Shown: positions 36,003 to 45,316 of the stretch, piece by piece
Layout: every line of letters starts with the position of its first letter
Numbering within the stretch: position 1 is the first letter of the stretch
Assembly: GCA_934317845.1 (NCBI GenBank)
Contig: CAKRES010000005.1
Span: forward strand, 1 to 64,000
Reading direction: 5' to 3'
Source: an uncultured Lachnospiraceae bacterium
GTDB taxonomy: Bacteria; Bacillota; Clostridia; Lachnospirales; Lachnospiraceae
Length of the DNA stretch: 64,000 bases
Position numbers and translations under genes: made by a program
The notes under the pieces: model-generated
The model's input: only the letters and a program-made list of their open reading frames with translations
Database searches by the model: none
What the model was told of the DNA's origin: nothing

Positions 36003-36257
36003 TTACTTCAATCTGGTATCGATATAGTATTCTAACAAGCCTTCGATAATCTCGTCACGCTCCACCTTCATGATCAGGCTTCTGGCATTCTTATGACTGG
36101 TGATATAGGTCGGATCTCCACTCATGACATATCCCACGATCTGGTTCACCGGATTATATCCTTTCTCGGTCAGGGCAGCATACACCTGCTCTAAAATCTG
36201 ATGCACATCAAGGTCAGGCTCACGCACTGTTTTAAAATACTGTGTATTGTTGTCCAT
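36003..36257 (-). CDS. ireB: IreB family regulatory phosphoprotein
   Basis: 84 residues from the ATG opening MDNNTQYFKTV, with AAGGA about 10 bases upstream; a longer frame adds 16 residues that do not match the family. IreB is a substrate of the PASTA Ser/Thr kinase IreK in Enterococcus faecalis, phosphorylated on N-terminal threonines, and lowers cephalosporin resistance. The core LDVHQILEQVYAALTEKGYNPVNQIVGYVMSGDPTYITSH... is the DUF965 pattern. A conserved Thr lies at position 10. First gene of the ruvX cluster. Confidence 0.9.
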   Translation of the reverse strand: MDNNTQYFKTVREPDLDVHQILEQVYAALTEKGYNPVNQIVGYVMSGDPTYITSHKNARSLIMKVERDEIIEGLLEYYIDTRLK

Positions 36258-36301
36258 CTTTATCACGTCCTTTTTCCTACTATTTCTACTATACCCTATT
36301 T

Positions 36302-37567
36302 TCAAAGAAATTTCAACTCATTTGTGGCAAGGCAGCGTCCCACCTTAATATAATTCGGGCTGTGTCCTACCTCATATTTCTCCCCGTCAATCTCCACCGT
36401 TTCCTCATAAAGAACAGAAAGTTCGTTTGGATCAAAGCCGGCTTCATATTCGCGCTTTTGCTGTCTGGTCAGGGCAAGCAGTCTGTTCAACCGCTGTTTT
36501 TTCACCTTTCCATCTACTTGATCCGGCATTTTTGCTGCCACGGTCCCTTCCCGCACAGAATATGGAAATACATGAATCTCATATAGCTGCAATGCTTTTA
36601 AATAAGCATAGGTTTCTTCAAACTCTTCGTCTGTTTCTCCCGGAAATCCCACGATCACATCCGTCGTAAGTGCCGGATCGTCATAATAGCGGCGTAACAG
36701 CTCACACTTTTCCCGGTACTGCTTTGCCGTGTATTTGCGGTTCATGCGCTTTAAAGTAGCCTCCGCCCCACTTTGCAGTGATAAATGAAAATGCGGGCAG
36801 ATCTTTGGCATATTAGAAATCGCCTCTACAAATGACTCCGTAATGATCCCCGGTTCTAATGAACCAAGCCGGATCCGCTTGATCCCATTTACCTTATGAA
36901 GCTCTTTCAGCAGCGTAAGCAGATCCCGTTTCGGCGTCATATCCACCCCATAGGAGCTGATATGGATACCGGTTAAAACAAGCTCCTCGTATCCATCCAT
37001 AGCAAGTGTAACCGCTTCTTTTAAGATATCTTCCATCTGACGGGAACGCACCCGTCCTCTGACATAAGGAATGATGCAATACGAACAGAACTGGTTACAG
37101 CCATCCTGAATCTTTACATAAGCTCTCGTATGTTCCTTGGTCGCCCCGATAGAAAATTCTTCATAGGAAGAAGAATGATTGATGTCGATCAAATGGGTGC
37201 TTTCTCCCCGTCCGGCAAAATATTCCTGCAAGAATGCGGCAATTTCATTTTTCTGGTTATTTCCCAGGAAAATGTCCACTTCCGGAAGCTGCCCAAGTTC
37301 TTTTTCCATGCTCTGTATATAACAGCCTGCTGCCACCAGCACGGTATCCGGATTCCGCTTTTTGGCACGATGCATCATCTGTCTGGACTTTCTGGATGCG
37401 ATGTTGGTAACTGCACAGGTATTTACCACTGTGACATCGCTCGGCGTCTGATCCGGCACGATCTTATATCCTGCCTTTTTTAACAGCTCTGCCATTCCAT
37501 CCGATTCATATTGATTTACCTTACAACCCAGTGTGATAAACGACACTGTTTTCTGCTCTGTGCTCAT
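36302..37567 (-). CDS. mtaB: tRNA t6A37 methylthiotransferase MtaB
   Basis: 421 residues, radical SAM methylthiotransferase that turns t6A37 into ms2t6A in tRNAs reading ANN codons. The N-terminal cluster cysteines are Cys15, Cys51 and Cys82; the radical SAM motif is CNQFCSYC (Cys157, Cys161, Cys164). The opening VSFITLGCKVNQYESD is the MtaB/YqeV signature and separates it from MiaB. A C-terminal TRAM-like region is short. AGGAG lies upstream of the ATG. It is divergent from the HPr-like gene, and their promoters overlap. Confidence 0.94.
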   Translation of the reverse strand: MSTEQKTVSFITLGCKVNQYESDGMAELLKKAGYKIVPDQTPSDVTVVNTCAVTNIASRKSRQMMHRAKKRNPDTVLVAAGCYIQSMEKELGQLPEVDIFLGNNQKNEIAAFLQEYFAGRGESTHLIDINHSSSYEEFSIGATKEHTRAYVKIQDGCNQFCSYCIIPYVRGRVRSRQMEDILKEAVTLAMDGYEELVLTGIHISSYGVDMTPKRDLLTLLKELHKVNGIKRIRLGSLEPGIITESFVEAISNMPKICPHFHLSLQSGAEATLKRMNRKYTAKQYREKCELLRRYYDDPALTTDVIVGFPGETDEEFEETYAYLKALQLYEIHVFPYSVREGTVAAKMPDQVDGKVKKQRLNRLLALTRQQKREYEAGFDPNELSVLYEETVEIDGEKYEVGHSPNYIKVGRCLATNELKFL

Positions 37568-37612
37568 TTTCGTACTCCTGCTGATTTCCTAACGGATTCT
37601 TCTCCATTTTTT

Positions 37613-37642
37613 TGTATAGTTTTATGCCTTGACTTTTTGCAA
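37613..37642 (-). promoter_or_regulatory. Putative mtaB promoter
   Basis: On the minus strand TTGCAA (37637-37642) and TATACA (37613-37618) with 18 bases between. The -35 falls within the spacer of the divergent HPr promoter. Confidence 0.4.
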
Positions 37643-37660
37643 TACTAACGGTAGTATAAT
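37629..37660 (+). promoter_or_regulatory. Putative promoter of the HPr-like gene with inverted repeat
   Basis: TTGACT at 37629-37634 is followed after 17 bases by TAGTAT (37652-37657); TATAAT also occurs at 37655-37660 with a 20-base spacer. ATACTA (37642-37647) and TAGTAT (37652-37657) form an inverted repeat across the promoter, which could be a regulator site. Confidence 0.5.
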
Positions 37661-37729
37661 TGATGGAGAGAAGAAGTGCAACTTATAAATTAATCCCATG
37701 GGGGATTTACGAACAAGGAGGTAATTCGT

Positions 37730-37969
37730 ATGAAATCAGTCCAGATCAATCTGAATTCGATTGAAAAAGTAAAATCATTCGTCAATGAAATTACGAAATT
37801 TACTGCAGAATTCGATTTAGTTTCCGGCCGTTATGTGATCGATGCGAAATCTATTATGGGTATCTTCAGTTTGGATATTTCCAAACCGATCAACTTAAAT
37901 ATCCACTGTGACACCGATGCAGAAGAAGCCGAAATCATGGATGCCATCAAACCATACCTGGTTGGTTAA
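37730..37969 (+). CDS. HPr-like protein without the catalytic histidine (Crh-like)
   Basis: 79 residues. The stretch DAKSIMGIFSLDI matches the HPr regulatory site, so Ser41 corresponds to HPr Ser46, the HPr kinase target. The PEP-dependent His15 region (GIHARPA in HPr) reads NLNSIEKVK; the only histidine is residue 59. It therefore cannot carry sugar phosphotransfer and resembles Crh of Bacillus subtilis, a cofactor of catabolite repression, though the lineage may be independent. AAGGAGGT eight bases before the ATG is a very strong ribosome binding site. It stands alone between its own promoter and terminator. Confidence 0.82.
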   Translation: MKSVQINLNSIEKVKSFVNEITKFTAEFDLVSGRYVIDAKSIMGIFSLDISKPINLNIHCDTDAEEAEIMDAIKPYLVG

Positions 37970-37995
37970 TCTGTACGCAGTATTACATAAAACGC

Positions 37996-38028
37996 AAAGA
38001 GGTTGTCGTTTGGGACAACCTCTTTTTT
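37996..38028 (+). terminator. Terminator of the HPr-like gene (bidirectional)
   Basis: A 12-bp stem AAAGAGGTTGTC/GACAACCTCTTT, six-base loop and T run. The A-rich left flank lets it also terminate thiI transcription on the minus strand. Confidence 0.9.
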
Positions 38029-38038
38029 ATTTTATTTA

Positions 38039-39217
38039 TTACTTTACCACGATCGTTTCAATCGAATTTAATGCCTGCTCCATCAGATCGTCGATCACTT
38101 CTGAAAGCTTGCGCTCAGATGCCTCGATCACGCTTACCTTAGGCTTTGTAACCGGATGTTTTGCCACAAAGATCGTACAACAATCCTCGTATGGCAGGAT
38201 CGAAGTTTCATACGTATTGATCTTTTCTGAAATATCTACGATCTCCTGCTTATCCATTCCAATGAGAGGACGAAATACCGGCATCGTACATACCGCATTG
38301 GTTGCTACCAATGACTGCATTGTCTGGGATGCCACCTGCCCGATACTCTCTCCTGTGATCAATGCCTGCGCCTTATTTTCTTTGGCTAAGTATTCTGCGA
38401 TCCGCATCATATAGCGGCGCATGATGATCGTGAGTTCATCGTGCGGACATTTCTCATAAATAGCAAGCTGGATATCCGTAAAGTTCACAATATGCAGATG
38501 GATCGGTCCGCTGTACTTTGCTACCAGTTTTGCCAGATCTACGACTTTTTCCTTGGCACGTTCACTGGTGTATGGCGGCGCATGAAAATATACTGCATCC
38601 AGATACACTCCACGCTTACTGATCATGTAACCCGCTACCGGGCTGTCAATTCCACCGGATAATAAAAGCATTGCCTTTCCGTTGGTACCAACCGGCATTC
38701 CACCCGGTCCCGGAATCTCGATCGAATAAATGTAAACATGCGTCCGAAGTTCCACATTAATATATACGGCAGGATGATGCACATCCACCTTCATTTCCGG
38801 AAAACGATCTAAAATTTCTGCACCTAAGTCCGCTGCAATCTCAAATGATTTCTTCGGATAAGACTTGTCCGCCCGTCGTGCCAATACCTTAAAAGTAATA
38901 TTCTTGTCCAGATAGGCATGATCTACATACTCACAGACCGCTTTTGCAAGATCCTCCCACTGGGCACTCTCCTTGATCACAACCGGACAAATGGCAGAAA
39001 TACCAAACACCCGCTGCAGGGCAGAAATCGTTTCCTCCTGATCAAAGGTATCATTTGCTTTTACAAAGATACGTCCCTGCTCTTTAAACACTGAAAAATC
39101 ACCTACGGATTCCAAAGAAAATTTGATCTGCTTGATCAGTGCATCTTCAAACAATCTTCGATTTTTTCCTTTGATACCGATCTCGGCATATTTTACTAAA
39201 AATGCATTGTATTCCAT
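38039..39217 (-). CDS. thiI: tRNA 4-thiouridine synthetase ThiI
   Basis: 392 residues: ferredoxin-like plus THUMP domain (about 1-165) and a PP-loop ATPase with SGGIDS (187-192). It adenylates U8 of tRNA and transfers sulfur to make 4-thiouridine; it also serves thiamine synthesis in some bacteria. The C-terminal rhodanese domain of the E. coli protein is absent, as in Bacillus, where a dedicated cysteine desulfurase supplies sulfur directly. That desulfurase gene lies 19 bases upstream. AAGGAAGAG precedes the ATG. Confidence 0.95.
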   Translation of the reverse strand: MEYNAFLVKYAEIGIKGKNRRLFEDALIKQIKFSLESVGDFSVFKEQGRIFVKANDTFDQEETISALQRVFGISAICPVVIKESAQWEDLAKAVCEYVDHAYLDKNITFKVLARRADKSYPKKSFEIAADLGAEILDRFPEMKVDVHHPAVYINVELRTHVYIYSIEIPGPGGMPVGTNGKAMLLLSGGIDSPVAGYMISKRGVYLDAVYFHAPPYTSERAKEKVVDLAKLVAKYSGPIHLHIVNFTDIQLAIYEKCPHDELTIIMRRYMMRIAEYLAKENKAQALITGESIGQVASQTMQSLVATNAVCTMPVFRPLIGMDKQEIVDISEKINTYETSILPYEDCCTIFVAKHPVTKPKVSVIEASERKLSEVIDDLMEQALNSIETIVVK

Positions 39218-39236
39218 CTTCTCTTCCTTTCTTCTG

Positions 39237-40385
39237 TTATCTTCTTACAAACCGCCGCAGAGTAGGGAGCAGCTCTTTTAACTGTTCCACCGCATAATCC
39301 AGTTCTTCCTCTTTCGTAAATGTTGAGAAGGAAAAACGCAGCGTAGATTCTGCATCCGCAGGCGTAAGTCCCATATTTAATAATGTTCCGCTAAGCTCCG
39401 GCTTGTTAGAGGAGCAGGCAGAACCGGAGGATACATAAACGCCCCGTTCTTCCAAAGCATGCAGCAGCACTTCACTGCGGATCCCGCGAAAAGTAATGCT
39501 TGCAATGTGCGGTGCCTCCCCGGAATGATCGTAACAATCCGGAAGCTTTGTAACTTCTTCAATAAAGTGCGCTTTGATCTTTTGCATATATGCAATATGA
39601 TCCTCTTTAAAGTTGCGCTGGTAAATGTATTCGGCTGCCACCGCAAGCCCTGCGATCGCCGGAACATTTTCTGTACCGGAGCGCATTCCTGACTGCTGGT
39701 TTCCACCAAAGATAAATGGCTTGATGTTGGTGCGGTCTTTGATATACAAAAATCCGCTTCCCTTTGGTCCATGGATCTTGTGCCCACTCACACTGAGCAG
39801 GTCAATACCAAGTCGTTTCGGATAAAGCTCCAGCTTTCCGTACATCTGTATGGCATCGACATGAAATATGATATTTTGCCCGGATGCTTTGATCACATCT
39901 GCAATCTCCCGCAGTGGCTGCACCGCTCCCACTTCATTGTTGACACCCATCACAGACACCATAATGGTATCCGGGCGGATCGCCTCTTTTAATGCGCTGA
40001 TCTTTACTTTTCCATGCTCATCAACCGGAAGATACGTGATCTCGTAACCAAGCTCCTCTAAAAATCCCAACGGGTTCAGCACCGAAGCGTGTTCCACAGA
40101 ACTGGTTATAATATGCTTTCCCTGCCGTTTTTTTGCCATCGCAATCCCGTGAAGTGCCCAGTTGTTTGACTCTGTTCCCCCGGACGTAAAATAAATTTCT
40201 TTTGGCTCTACCTTTAATGTTGCCGCGATCACTTCCCTGGCATGCTTGATATAATGTTCCGCTTCCAGTCCTTTTTTATGCAGTGAGGAAGGATTTCCAT
40301 AATCTTCCCTCATCACCTGATCCATGACCTGACAAACCTCTTCTAATGCCTGCGTTGTTGCTGCATTGTCCAAATATGCTTCCAC
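39237..40385 (-). CDS. Cysteine desulfurase paired with ThiI
   Basis: 382 residues, PLP-dependent NifS-type enzyme that releases sulfur from cysteine as a persulfide. Landmarks: YLDNAATT at the start, SVEHAS with His99, SVSGHKIHGPKG with the PLP Lys203, and SSGSACSS with the catalytic Cys324 on a short loop. Its place directly before thiI points to the NifZ-like partner that feeds ThiI. The start codon is GTG, with AGGG about six bases upstream; no in-frame ATG nearby keeps the conserved N-terminus. Confidence 0.93.
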   Translation of the reverse strand: MEAYLDNAATTQALEEVCQVMDQVMREDYGNPSSLHKKGLEAEHYIKHAREVIAATLKVEPKEIYFTSGGTESNNWALHGIAMAKKRQGKHIITSSVEHASVLNPLGFLEELGYEITYLPVDEHGKVKISALKEAIRPDTIMVSVMGVNNEVGAVQPLREIADVIKASGQNIIFHVDAIQMYGKLELYPKRLGIDLLSVSGHKIHGPKGSGFLYIKDRTNIKPFIFGGNQQSGMRSGTENVPAIAGLAVAAEYIYQRNFKEDHIAYMQKIKAHFIEEVTKLPDCYDHSGEAPHIASITFRGIRSEVLLHALEERGVYVSSGSACSSNKPELSGTLLNMGLTPADAESTLRFSFSTFTKEEELDYAVEQLKELLPTLRRFVRR

Positions 40386-40400
40386 GTTATTCCCTGCTTT

Positions 40401-41141
40401 CTAATCCTGATCTGTTGCAAACATGATAACTGACATCAGCATCATTCCTGCTGTTTCGGTTCGCAAAATACGATGTCCCAACGAGATGGGTTTCACACCG
40501 TTTTGCTGGCTTCTTTCAATTTCCTGTTCTGTAAATCCGCCTTCCGGTCCGATAAAGATTCCCAGTGACCGTTTCTTGACCGCCTCATCTACCATGCATC
40601 TTGCCTGCTCCATCCCTTCTGCATTTTCATAAGGGACCAGAGCTGCTTCCAGCTTTTTCGCATCAAGAAGGGCTTCAGCAAAAGACATCGGCATCATCAC
40701 TTCAGGAATCTTATTACGTTTGGACTGTTTGGCTGACGCCTCGGAAATGGCATTCCAGCGTGCCACCTTTTTGGCTGCCTTTTTCTGATCCAGCTGAACG
40801 ACACACCGCTTCGTTACGACAGGAACGATCCTCACTGCTCCCAGTTCTACCATTTTCTGGATTACAGTCTCCATCTTATCTCCTTTCGGAAGTGCCTGAT
40901 AGAGCGTTACCTCAATCGGAAGTTCTCGGTTGCTTCCATACACATCCAGCAGCTTTAGCTGCACTGCCTCTTCCTCAAAAGCTGTGATCTCACACAAATA
41001 TTCCCGGTCATTACTTGTACTCACTAAAACCTGTTCGCCCTTTTTCATACGCAGAACATGTACGATATGATTGACATCTTCTCCGGTTATAAATACGGTA
41101 TCTTCCACAATCTGCTCTGGTTCTACAAAAAACTTATACAT
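40401..41141 (-). CDS. rsmE: 16S rRNA m3U1498 methyltransferase RsmE
   Basis: 246 residues from the ATG opening MYKFFVEPEQI; GGGAG lies seven bases upstream, and a longer frame overlaps prmA. A PUA-like N-terminal domain (ITGEDVNHIVHVLRMKKGE) precedes a SPOUT methyltransferase with the knotted SAM site IGPEGGFTEQE, LGHRILRTETA. It methylates U1498 of 16S rRNA. It follows the prmA stop by two bases, the common prmA-rsmE pair. Confidence 0.95.
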   Translation of the reverse strand: MYKFFVEPEQIVEDTVFITGEDVNHIVHVLRMKKGEQVLVSTSNDREYLCEITAFEEEAVQLKLLDVYGSNRELPIEVTLYQALPKGDKMETVIQKMVELGAVRIVPVVTKRCVVQLDQKKAAKKVARWNAISEASAKQSKRNKIPEVMMPMSFAEALLDAKKLEAALVPYENAEGMEQARCMVDEAVKKRSLGIFIGPEGGFTEQEIERSQQNGVKPISLGHRILRTETAGMMLMSVIMFATDQD

Positions 41142-41143
41142 GC

Positions 41144-42097
41144 TTATCTCCCTACAATGGATACCCATTCTCCCATCGGAATGATATCTACGATCTCAAA
41201 GCCGTTTTTCACCATAGCTTCTTTTACCTCCTCCTCTTTGGTATTGATGATACCGGAGGTAATAAAATAAGCTCCTTCTTTCATAAAACGACGGGCAATA
41301 GAAGAAAGTGGAATGATCACATCTGCTAAAATATTAGCAACAACAATGTCATACTGTCCCTCTCCGATTTTCTCACAAAGAGCCTCATCCTCCAACAGAT
41401 TCCCTTCGTATGGGATCATGCTGCCTTCCTCGATGTGATTGACCGCCAGGTTCTCTTTTGTCGCAATAATCGCATTCGGGTCAATATCGGTTCCAACTAC
41501 CTTGCCTGCGCCAAGCTTTAATGCAATGATGGATAAAATACCGCTGCCGCAGCCTAAGTCGAGCACCTTATCCCCCGGCTTTAAAAACCGTTTGATCTGG
41601 GAAATGCAAAGTCTTGTTGTTTCGTGAGAACCGGTACCAAAAGCCGTACCCGGATCGATCTCCACAATAATGTCTCCCTCTTTCCGGTCATTCACGGTCT
41701 CCCATGTCGGTTTGATGATGATGGAATCATCCAGACGAAACGGTTTAAAAAACTGCTTCCAGTTATTGATCCAATCCTTGTCTTCTGTCTCTCCAAAGGA
41801 CAATGTCGCTGCCCCGACATCCAGAAATTGTCCCACTTCCTTTAACATCTGGGAAATCTTCATGGATAGTGCTTCGATATCTTCACCCGGATCAATATAG
41901 CAGGAGATTTTCGCAGTTCCATCGTTGGGAGCAATCTCATCCGGCAAAAGATCTACATACATTTTTTTGCGTTCTTCCATGGTAAGCGGTACATGATCCT
42001 CTACTTCTATCCCTTCGATTCCAAGTTCTGCCAATTCATAACTGATCATATCTGTTGCCTCTACCGTCGTATCAATGGTAATCTTATTCCATTTCAT
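41144..42097 (-). CDS. prmA: Ribosomal protein L11 methyltransferase
   Basis: 317 residues. The N-terminal substrate-binding part is followed by GTAFGTGSHETTRLC and the SAM motif VLDLGCGSGILSIIA, then VANILADVI, all PrmA hallmarks. It trimethylates ribosomal protein L11. AAGGAGG precedes the ATG. About 120 bases separate it from dnaJ; that gap holds the dnaJ terminator and a TATGAT -10-like box without a clear -35. Confidence 0.95.
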   Translation of the reverse strand: MKWNKITIDTTVEATDMISYELAELGIEGIEVEDHVPLTMEERKKMYVDLLPDEIAPNDGTAKISCYIDPGEDIEALSMKISQMLKEVGQFLDVGAATLSFGETEDKDWINNWKQFFKPFRLDDSIIIKPTWETVNDRKEGDIIVEIDPGTAFGTGSHETTRLCISQIKRFLKPGDKVLDLGCGSGILSIIALKLGAGKVVGTDIDPNAIIATKENLAVNHIEEGSMIPYEGNLLEDEALCEKIGEGQYDIVVANILADVIIPLSSIARRFMKEGAYFITSGIINTKEEEVKEAMVKNGFEIVDIIPMGEWVSIVGR

Positions 42098-42182
42098 GTT
42101 CTGAGATCCTCCTTTTTACACAATTATTTTTATCATACTACATTTAGCGTAAAAAGAAAATACCAGAATCCAGAAAGCATTA

Positions 42183-42213
42183 CAAAAAAAGACGCTGCCC
42201 ACGCAACGTCTTC
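42183..42213 (-). terminator. Terminator of the hrcA-grpE-dnaK-dnaJ operon
   Basis: AGACGTTGC/GCAGCGTCT stem with one G-U pair, followed on the minus strand by seven T's, just past the dnaJ stop. Confidence 0.85.
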
Positions 42214-42219
42214 TTTTCT

Positions 42220-43383
42220 TTATTTATCTTTTTTGAAAAAGCCTTTTTTCTTTTCCTGTGCTCCTTCTTCCGTCGCTCCGCCGCCAGAGCTTTCATCGTA
42301 CTTTCGTAAGATTTCCTTCTCCTGCTCGGAAAGCTTCTCCGGCACCTGTACCACCAGTGTTACATAGTGATCACCTCGCACTGCATTGTTCCGGATCGTC
42401 GGTACACCTTTTCCTTTCAAACGAATCTTGGTATCCGTCTGTGTTCCCGGTTTGATCGTATAACGGAATGGACCGTCTACCGTGTTGATCTCGATCGTTG
42501 CACCAAGTGCTGCCTGCGTAAAGGTGATCGGCTGGGTAGAATAAAGATCATATTCATTCCGCTGGAAGATTGGATGACGGTCAACCATAACAGTAACCAG
42601 TAAATCTCCACGTTCTCCTCCACGCTTTCCAGGCTCTCCCTTTTCACGGATACGCACACTCTGTCCGTTATCAATTCCGGCCGGAATATTTACCTGGATC
42701 TTCTTCTTGCTTGTTGTATAACCGGAACCACCACAGGCACGGCATTTATTCTTGATCATCTGTCCTGTACCATTACATTCCGGACAGGTCTGTACATTTC
42801 TGACCATTCCGAATAAGGACTGCTGGGTAAATACTACCTGACCTTTTCCGCCACATTTCGTACACGTAACCGGATCATATCCCGGCTGCGCTCCTGTTCC
42901 GTGGCAAAGACTACAAGGGTCTTTTAATGGCAGTTCGATTTCTTTTATACAACCAAATACGGCTTCCTCGAAGCTGATACGCACGCTCGTCTTGATGTTG
43001 GAACCGCGTACCGGACCATTCGGGTCTTTCTTGGTACGGGAACCACCTCCGAATCCGAAAATGTCACCAAATCCAAATGCGTCGCCGAAAATGTCACCCA
43101 TGTCACCCATGTTAAATTCAAAGCCGCCACCGGAGAAGCCTCCACCGGCACCACCATCAAATGCAGCATGACCGAACTGATCATATTTGGCACGTTTCTC
43201 TGCGTCACTTAATACCTCATAGGCTTCTGAAGCTTCCTTGAACTTACGCTCTGCTTCCGCATCACCCGGATTCATATCCGGATGATACTTCTTAGCCAAC
43301 TGACGGTAAGCCTTCTTCAATTCTGCTTCGGTTGCATTTTTTGCTACACCGAGCACTTCGTAATAATCTCTCTTCTCTGCCAT
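42220..43383 (-). CDS. dnaJ: Chaperone DnaJ
   Basis: 387 residues from the ATG opening MAEKRDYYEVLG, with AAAGGTG upstream; three extra codons in the longest frame are not part of the family. J domain with the HPD motif (YHPDMNPGD), Gly/Phe-rich segment, four CxxCxGxG zinc repeats (CSLCHGTGA, CTKCGGKGQ, CPECNGTGQ, CRACGGSGY), C-terminal client-binding domains. It stimulates the DnaK ATPase and delivers clients. Last gene of the heat-shock operon. Confidence 0.97.
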   Translation of the reverse strand: MAEKRDYYEVLGVAKNATEAELKKAYRQLAKKYHPDMNPGDAEAERKFKEASEAYEVLSDAEKRAKYDQFGHAAFDGGAGGGFSGGGFEFNMGDMGDIFGDAFGFGDIFGFGGGSRTKKDPNGPVRGSNIKTSVRISFEEAVFGCIKEIELPLKDPCSLCHGTGAQPGYDPVTCTKCGGKGQVVFTQQSLFGMVRNVQTCPECNGTGQMIKNKCRACGGSGYTTSKKKIQVNIPAGIDNGQSVRIREKGEPGKRGGERGDLLVTVMVDRHPIFQRNEYDLYSTQPITFTQAALGATIEINTVDGPFRYTIKPGTQTDTKIRLKGKGVPTIRNNAVRGDHYVTLVVQVPEKLSEQEKEILRKYDESSGGGATEEGAQEKKKGFFKKDK

Positions 43384-43419
43384 TAGAATCACCTTTCACT
43401 ACTTTTCATGTAGCTTATT

Positions 43420-45276
43420 CTACACCTCTTTGTAATCAGCGTCAACTACGTCGTCAGCGTCATACTGTGCTGCACCGGCACTCTCTGCACCTGTTCCTGC
43501 ATTTGCATTTGGAGCAGACTGTTCATATAACTTGGAGAATAACTCCTGTGCACTTTCCATCAATTTCTCTTTTGCTGCTTTGATCTTATCTACATCTGCA
43601 TCTGTCATGGAATCTGCTTCGGTGCCATCTACGATTTCCTTTAATGCCTTTAAGTCAGCCTCTACCTTGTCTTTTCCGGCAGCATCGATCTTGTCTCCAA
43701 CATCCTTTAATGCTTTCTCGGTCTGGAATACTAATGCATCAGCTTCATTTCTTGCCTCGATCGCTTCTTTTCTCTTCTTATCCTGGGCTTCAAATTCTGC
43801 AGCTTCCTTTACAGCCTTATCGATATCCGCATCGGATAAGCTTGATCCGGATGTGATCGTAATGTGCTGCTCGCTTCCTGTACCAAGGTCTTTCGCAGAT
43901 ACATTTACAATACCGTTTGCATCAATATCGAAGGTTACTTCGATCTGTGGCACACCACGTCTTGCCGGAGCAATACCATCCAGACGGAAACGTCCTAAGC
44001 TCTTGTTGTCCTTCGCAAACTGACGCTCACCCTGTACAACATGGATATCAACGGCATCCTGATTATCTGCTGCAGTTGAGAAGATCTGGCTCTTCTTTGT
44101 AGGAATGGTTGTATTTCTTTCGATCAGTCGTGTTGCTACACCACCCATGGTCTCAATAGAAAGTGAAAGTGGAGTTACATCTAATAACAAGATCTCGCCG
44201 GCACCTGCATCACCTGCTAACTTACCACCCTGGATAGAAGCACCGATGGCAACACATTCATCCGGGTTGATTCCTTTGAATGGCTCTTTGCCGGTCAACT
44301 GTTTTACTTTATCCTGTACTGCGATAATACGTGTAGAACCACCGACTAACAATACCTTATCAAGCTCAGATGCGGTCATTCCAGCATCCTTTAATGCGGT
44401 CTGTACCGGAGTTGCGGTACGCTCTACCAAGTCAGCAGTCAGCTCATCAAATTTTGCTCTTGTTAAATCCATATCAAAGTGCTTTGGACCTTCTGCTGTT
44501 GCTGTGATGAATGGCAGGTTGATGTTGGTTGTAGTAGCAGAGGATAATTCTTTCTTTGCCTTCTCTGCTGCTTCTTTCAAACGCTGCATTGCCATCTTAT
44601 CACCAGATAAGTCAACACCTTCTTTGTTCTTGAAATCTGCTAACATATACTGTGTAATAGCTTCATCAAAATCATCACCACCAAGCTTGTTATCACCGGC
44701 AGTTGCCAATACTTCAATGACACCATCACCGATCTCAATGATAGATACATCAAAAGTACCACCACCTAAATCGTATACCATGATCTTCTGCTCACTCTCA
44801 TTATCCAATCCATAAGAAAGTGCAGCAGCTGTAGGCTCGTTGATAATACGTTTTACATCTAAGCCTGCGATCTTACCGGCATCCTTCGTTGCCTGACGCT
44901 GTGCATCTGTAAAGTAAGCAGGTACTGTGATTACTGCCTCTGTTACTTTTTCTCCGATATAGCTTTCTGCATCTGCCTTTAATTTCTGTAAGATCATTGC
45001 AGAAATCTCCTGTGGAGAATACTTCTTATCATCAATTGTTACTCTGTAATCAGATCCCATATGTCTCTTGATAGAAGAGATGGTCTTATCGGCGTTCGTA
45101 ACTGCCTGACGCTTTGCAGGATCACCTACAACACGCTCTCCATTTTTTGTAAATGCTACGATAGATGGTGTTGTTCTTACGCCCTCAGAGTTTGTGATAA
45201 CAACCGGTTTACCACCCTCCATAACTGCAACACATGAGTTTGTTGTTCCTAAATCAATACCAATAATCTTGCCCAT
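43420..45276 (-). CDS. dnaK: Chaperone DnaK (Hsp70)
   Basis: 618 residues. Nucleotide-binding domain starts GKIIGIDLGTTNSCVAV, with VPAYFTDAQRQATKDAG and VYDLGGGTFDVSI; the substrate-binding domain contains LLDVTPLSLSIETMGG. The C-terminus ends in an acidic DDVVDADYKEV tail. It is the ATP-driven foldase of the operon, working with GrpE and DnaJ. AGGAGG precedes the ATG; 36 bases separate it from dnaJ. Confidence 0.98.
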   Translation of the reverse strand: MGKIIGIDLGTTNSCVAVMEGGKPVVITNSEGVRTTPSIVAFTKNGERVVGDPAKRQAVTNADKTISSIKRHMGSDYRVTIDDKKYSPQEISAMILQKLKADAESYIGEKVTEAVITVPAYFTDAQRQATKDAGKIAGLDVKRIINEPTAAALSYGLDNESEQKIMVYDLGGGTFDVSIIEIGDGVIEVLATAGDNKLGGDDFDEAITQYMLADFKNKEGVDLSGDKMAMQRLKEAAEKAKKELSSATTTNINLPFITATAEGPKHFDMDLTRAKFDELTADLVERTATPVQTALKDAGMTASELDKVLLVGGSTRIIAVQDKVKQLTGKEPFKGINPDECVAIGASIQGGKLAGDAGAGEILLLDVTPLSLSIETMGGVATRLIERNTTIPTKKSQIFSTAADNQDAVDIHVVQGERQFAKDNKSLGRFRLDGIAPARRGVPQIEVTFDIDANGIVNVSAKDLGTGSEQHITITSGSSLSDADIDKAVKEAAEFEAQDKKRKEAIEARNEADALVFQTEKALKDVGDKIDAAGKDKVEADLKALKEIVDGTEADSMTDADVDKIKAAKEKLMESAQELFSKLYEQSAPNANAGTGAESAGAAQYDADDVVDADYKEV

Positions 45277-45316
45277 AATAATTCCTCCTAAACTGTCATC
45301 ATTTTATATTATTTTT

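Noticed and set aside
44105..44815. 236-codon plus-strand frame opposite dnaK
   Set aside because: Antisense frames over dnaK are a known artefact of its codon use; nothing else supports it.
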